The translations under genes were made by a program, and so were the position numbers. Of a DNA stretch of 7,759 nucleotides, positions 5,336-7,759 are shown piece by piece. The DNA comes from DASXTS01 sp036505275 (lineage in GTDB: Bacteria > Actinomycetota > Actinomycetes > Mycobacteriales > Pseudonocardiaceae). The DNA is taken from NCBI GenBank assembly GCA_036505275.1, contig DASXTS010000224.1, positions 1-7,759 on the forward strand, in the 5' to 3' direction. The first letter of the stretch is position 1. Each line of letters opens with the position of its first letter. The notes beneath the pieces are model-generated. The model was not told the origin of the DNA and made no database searches. It saw only the letters and a list, made by a program, of their open reading frames with translations.

Positions 5336-6419
5336 GCAGCAAGAACAGGTGGCGTTGCACCGGTGGGCGGTGATCGCCGAGGCGGCCAAACGGGCGGTTG
5401 AGCCCGGCCGAGCGGGGGGCGGCGGTGCGAGCGGCCGCGGCCCGCACTCATACCCACCCCGACGGGTCGCCGCGGCGGTATTCGCGGGGCACGATCGACC
5501 GCTGGCTGCGGGCCTGGCGCGGCGGCGGCTTGGCGGCGCTGCAGCCCTCGCCGCGCTCGGACACCGGCGCGGTGCGCGCCCACCCGGAGCTGGCGGCCGA
5601 GGCGGCCGCGCTGCGCCTGGAGCTGCCGACCCGCTCGGCCGCGCAGATCGCGTCGATCCTGTTGCACCGGCACGGGGTGCGAGTCGCCGAGCGGACGGTG
5701 CGGGCCCAGCTGCGCCGCCGTGGTCTGCACCGCGAAGCGTTGCGGGCCGAGCCGAAGGTGTTCGGCCGTTACCAGGCCGAGCGGCCCAACGAACGCTGGA
5801 TCACCGACGTGCTCATCGGCCCGTGGGTGCCGTGGCCCCGGGTGGATGCCTCGGTGCGGGCCCGGCTGTTCTTGATCGTGGACGACCACTCCCGGCTGCT
5901 GGTCGATGGGCGGTTCTTCGCCCACGAGAACGCCCGGGCCTGCCAGCAACTGCTGCGCCGGGCCATCACCCGCCGTGGTGTCCCCGACGTGTTGTATGCC
6001 GATAACGGGCCCCGTTCGCCAACGCCTGGCTGGCGCGCACCTGCGCGGTGCTCGGCGTGCGCCTGGTCCACTCCAAGCCGTACTCGCCGCAAGGCCGCGG
6101 CAAACAGGAGCGGCTCAACCGCTACATCCGTGAGGCGTTCCTGGCCGAGGCCACCCATCAGGGCATCGAGGGCCTGGATGCGCTCAACGACCTGTTCGCC
6201 GCCTGGGCCGAGCAGGTCTGCAACCGCCGCCTGCACGCCGAGACCGGGCAGGCGCCGATCGACCGGTTCGAGCAGACCGGCCCGCACCGCGCCGCCGATC
6301 CCGACCGGCTGCGGGAGGCGTTCCGCTGGTCGCTGACCCGCCGGGTGACCCGCACCGCCACCGTGGCGTTGGAGGGCAACGCCTACGGCGTGGACCCGGC
6401 GCTGGTCGGGCGGCGGGTC
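5325..6419 (+). pseudogene. IS481/Mu-like DD(35)E transposase, frameshifted twice and C-terminally truncated
   Basis: The ATG at 5325 has GGAGG six bases upstream. Reading starts in one frame, shifts by +1 at the AAA of 5388-5390 (AEAA becomes NGRLSPAER), and returns near 6006-6010, where one G appears lost (ADNG-A-PFANAW). Repaired, it gives about 365 residues. These comprise an N-terminal helix-turn-helix region (about 25-75, RRYSRGTIDRWLRAW), a second helical DNA-binding part, and an rve-type core with D161 (WITDV), D226 (YADNG) and E262 (GRGKQERLN). Exactly 35 residues separate the last two, the DD(35)E spacing of the IS3/IS481/retroviral class, which supports the repair. A Mu-type C-terminal piece (TATVALEGNAYGVDPALVGRRV) is cut off at 6419; the frame then runs through the dctA terminator to 6590 with no homology. 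It is non-functional as written. Confidence 0.85.
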
Positions 6420-6423
6420 CGAA

Positions 6424-6463
6424 ACCACCGCCGCCCGGCTCTGCTGAGCCGGGCGGCGGTGGT
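6424..6463 (-). terminator. dctA: Strong intrinsic terminator behind dctA
   Basis: A perfect 18-bp stem (6424-6441 with 6446-6463) with a TGCT loop starts 18 nt after the dctA stop. On the minus strand it is followed by TTTCGG, a very short U-tract. The stem is almost entirely G-C. It would also stop transcription coming from the remnant transposon towards dctA. Confidence 0.85.
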
Positions 6464-6481
6464 GCTGATGATGATGCGGAC

Positions 6482-7759
6482 TCAGTGTGCCGCGAGGGAT
6501 TTCTTCTTCGGCTCGGGGGAGGGCGTTGCGGCCGGCTCGTCCTTGAGGATGTCGCCGCCGTGCTCCAGCTCCTGCTCGGTCTGGCAGTAGCCGGTCGTGA
6601 GTTCTGCCTGCAGCGTCTCCTCGTCGACTGCCTTCTCCCATTTGGAGACGACGATGCTGGCCACGATGTTGCTCATTACGCTGGTCAGGGCCCGGGCCTC
6701 GGACATGAACCGGTCGATGCCGACGATCAGCGCGACTCCGGCCACCGGCAGTGTCGGGAACACCGCGAGGGTGGCGACCAGGGCGACGAACCCGCTGCCG
6801 GTCACGCCGGCGGCGCCCTTCGAGGTGAGCAGCATCAGACCGATCATCGCGACGATCTGCCATGGCGAGAGAACGATGTCGCAGGCCTGGGCGATGAACA
6901 GGGAGGCGAGGGTCAGGTAGATGGCGGTGCCGTCCAGGTTGAACGAGTAGCCGGTGGGCAGCACGAGGCCGACCACGCCGCGCCGGCAACCGAGCCGCTC
7001 CAGCTTCATCAGCAGCCGGGGCAGCACCGGCTCGCTCGAGGAGGTGCCCAGTACGACCAGCAGCTCTTCACGGAAGTAGCGCAGCACCCGCCACAGACTC
7101 AGCCCGTGCATCCGGGCCAGCAGGCCGAGTACGACGATCACGAAGAAGCCGCAGGCCAGGTAGAAGGTGGCGATCAGCAGGCCGAGCGAGCCGATGGACT
7201 TGATCCCGTATTTGCCCACGGTGAAGGCCATCGCGCCGAACGCGCCGATGGGGGCCAGCCGCATCAGGTAGCCGAACACCGCGAACAGCATGTGCGAGAA
7301 GCTGTTGATCCCGTTCAGCACGGCCCGGCCGGCCGGCCCGATCTTGCTCAGCCCGAAGCCGCACAGAACGGCCAGGAACAGCACCGGCAGCACGTGGCCT
7401 TCGGTGAAGGCGCTGAAGAAGGTGTCCGGGACGATGTGCAGGATGAACTCGCCGACGCTGTTCGGCGGGGCTTCCTTGGTCGCCTTGGCCGCCACCGCGG
7501 GGTCGAGGTGGGTCGGGTCGATGTGCATGCCCTGGCCGGGGCGCATGATCATCACGGTGGCCAGCCCGATCAGCAGGGCGAGCAGGGTCAGGACGTAGAA
7601 CAGTCCCAACGACTTCCCGAGCGTCTTGCCGATCTTCTTGGTGTCGGTGAGCGAGGTGATGCCGGTGACGATCGTGCAGAACACGATCGGCGCGATCATC
7701 ATCTTGACGACCTTGACGAACAGGTCGCCGAGCACCTTGAGGCTGGCTCCGAAGTCCGG
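6482..7759 (-). CDS. dctA: DctA-type C4-dicarboxylate:cation symporter (5' end outside the window)
   Basis: 425 residues are visible; the frame is open to the window edge, so roughly the first 40-50 residues (the first membrane segment) are missing. The protein belongs to the DAACS family of membrane symporters, which take up succinate, fumarate, malate or aspartate with cations. The family signatures are present in order: KMMIAPIVFCTIVTGI near the start, LMRLAPIGAFGAMAFTVGKYG, the serine-rich re-entrant loop TSSSE at about 239-243, PTGYSFNLDGTAIY at about 268-281, SKGAAGVTGSGF, and DRFMSEARALTSVMSN at about 349-364. The last of these contains the Asp, Arg and Asn of the substrate/cation site. 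These are the DctA forms rather than those of the glutamate carriers. The substitution TSSSEP for the usual TSSSES is minor. The C-terminus is a hydrophilic Pro/Lys tail. The gene is intact as far as seen, faces the IS cluster, and ends in a strong terminator. Confidence 0.95.
   Translation of the reverse strand, partial: PDFGASLKVLGDLFVKVVKMMIAPIVFCTIVTGITSLTDTKKIGKTLGKSLGLFYVLTLLALLIGLATVMIMRPGQGMHIDPTHLDPAVAAKATKEAPPNSVGEFILHIVPDTFFSAFTEGHVLPVLFLAVLCGFGLSKIGPAGRAVLNGINSFSHMLFAVFGYLMRLAPIGAFGAMAFTVGKYGIKSIGSLGLLIATFYLACGFFVIVVLGLLARMHGLSLWRVLRYFREELLVVLGTSSSEPVLPRLLMKLERLGCRRGVVGLVLPTGYSFNLDGTAIYLTLASLFIAQACDIVLSPWQIVAMIGLMLLTSKGAAGVTGSGFVALVATLAVFPTLPVAGVALIVGIDRFMSEARALTSVMSNIVASIVVSKWEKAVDEETLQAELTTGYCQTEQELEHGGDILKDEPAATPSPEPKKKSLAAH

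Larger units (their letters stand above)
4584..6419 (+). mobile_element. Remnant of a two-gene element: DUF6431-like protein plus DD(35)E transposase
   Basis: Two overlapping plus-strand genes, an accessory zinc-ribbon/HTH protein and an IS481/Mu-like transposase, form one unit. The left boundary is uncertain. I place it at TGTCCCC (4584), just before the leader hairpin, but it could lie anywhere between about 4484 and 4600. The right end is missing: transposase homology stops at 6419, next to the dctA terminator, so no terminal inverted repeat pair or target duplication can be shown. Two single-base frameshifts in the transposase, and perhaps a third in the first gene, indicate decay or sequencing error. 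Confidence 0.6.

Noticed and set aside
3545..5389. Long minus-strand open frame of 614 codons
   Set aside because: It runs through the lipoprotein gene in another frame, the IS1380 fragment and the DUF6431-like gene. Its composition is low complexity, rich in Arg, Pro and Ala.
5380..5400. Programmed frameshifting as in IS3-type elements
   Set aside because: The shift needed is +1 at GCC AAA CGG, not -1 on an A6G-like slippery run, and a second shift in the opposite direction is also needed at 6006. Indels are simpler.
1..7759. A new defence, CRISPR or biosynthetic system
   Set aside because: Apart from the regulator fragment, the lipoprotein and dctA, all coding content is explained by insertion sequences. 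No nuclease, toxin-antitoxin, reverse transcriptase or repeat-spacer array was seen on either strand.

Overview
This window is GC-rich DNA from an actinomycete. The evidence is an AfsR-type regulator fragment, GTG starts, GGAGG-like ribosome sites, and transposases of Streptomyces/Frankia/Micromonospora type. The genus cannot be fixed from sequence alone. It is an insertion-sequence junkyard of about 6.1 kb lying between two ordinary chromosomal genes. No defence system, CRISPR array, tRNA or rRNA was found.

Layout. (1) Positions 3-308 are the end of the NB-ARC part of an AfsR/SARP-like regulator, cut off by an insertion. (2) Positions 309-3197 are a complete IS21-family element on the minus strand, with istA (DDE transposase) and istB (AAA+ helper) translationally coupled. 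Downstream of istB lies a 57-residue cysteine-rich reading frame that ordinary length cut-offs miss. The ends carry two (left) and three (right) copies of a 14-bp repeat. (3) Positions 3439-4110 (minus) encode a small secreted lipoprotein of unknown function. (4) Positions 4268-4483 are the first 72 codons of an IS1380-family transposase, truncated. (5) From about 4584 to 6419 lies a second, different element with two overlapping genes. One is a zinc-ribbon/helix-turn-helix accessory protein (DUF6431-like); the other is an IS481/Mu-like DD(35)E transposase broken by two single-base frameshifts and missing its C-terminus. (6) Positions 6482-7759 (minus) are most of a DctA-type C4-dicarboxylate transporter running off the window, with a perfect 18-bp terminator hairpin behind it.

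How it fits together. The IS21 element looks intact and possibly active. The IS1380 piece and the two-gene element look like decaying remnants. The IS21 element has no target-site duplication, and the missing half of the regulator is not found on its other side, so a deletion or rearrangement probably accompanied or followed insertion. The remnant element stops almost exactly at the U-tract of the dctA terminator. In both larger elements the ribosome-binding site of the first gene lies in one arm of a perfect hairpin, a plausible way to limit transposase translation. The most novel leads are the cryptic Cys-rich ORF in the IS21 element, the two-gene DUF6431 plus DD(35)E architecture, and these hairpins.
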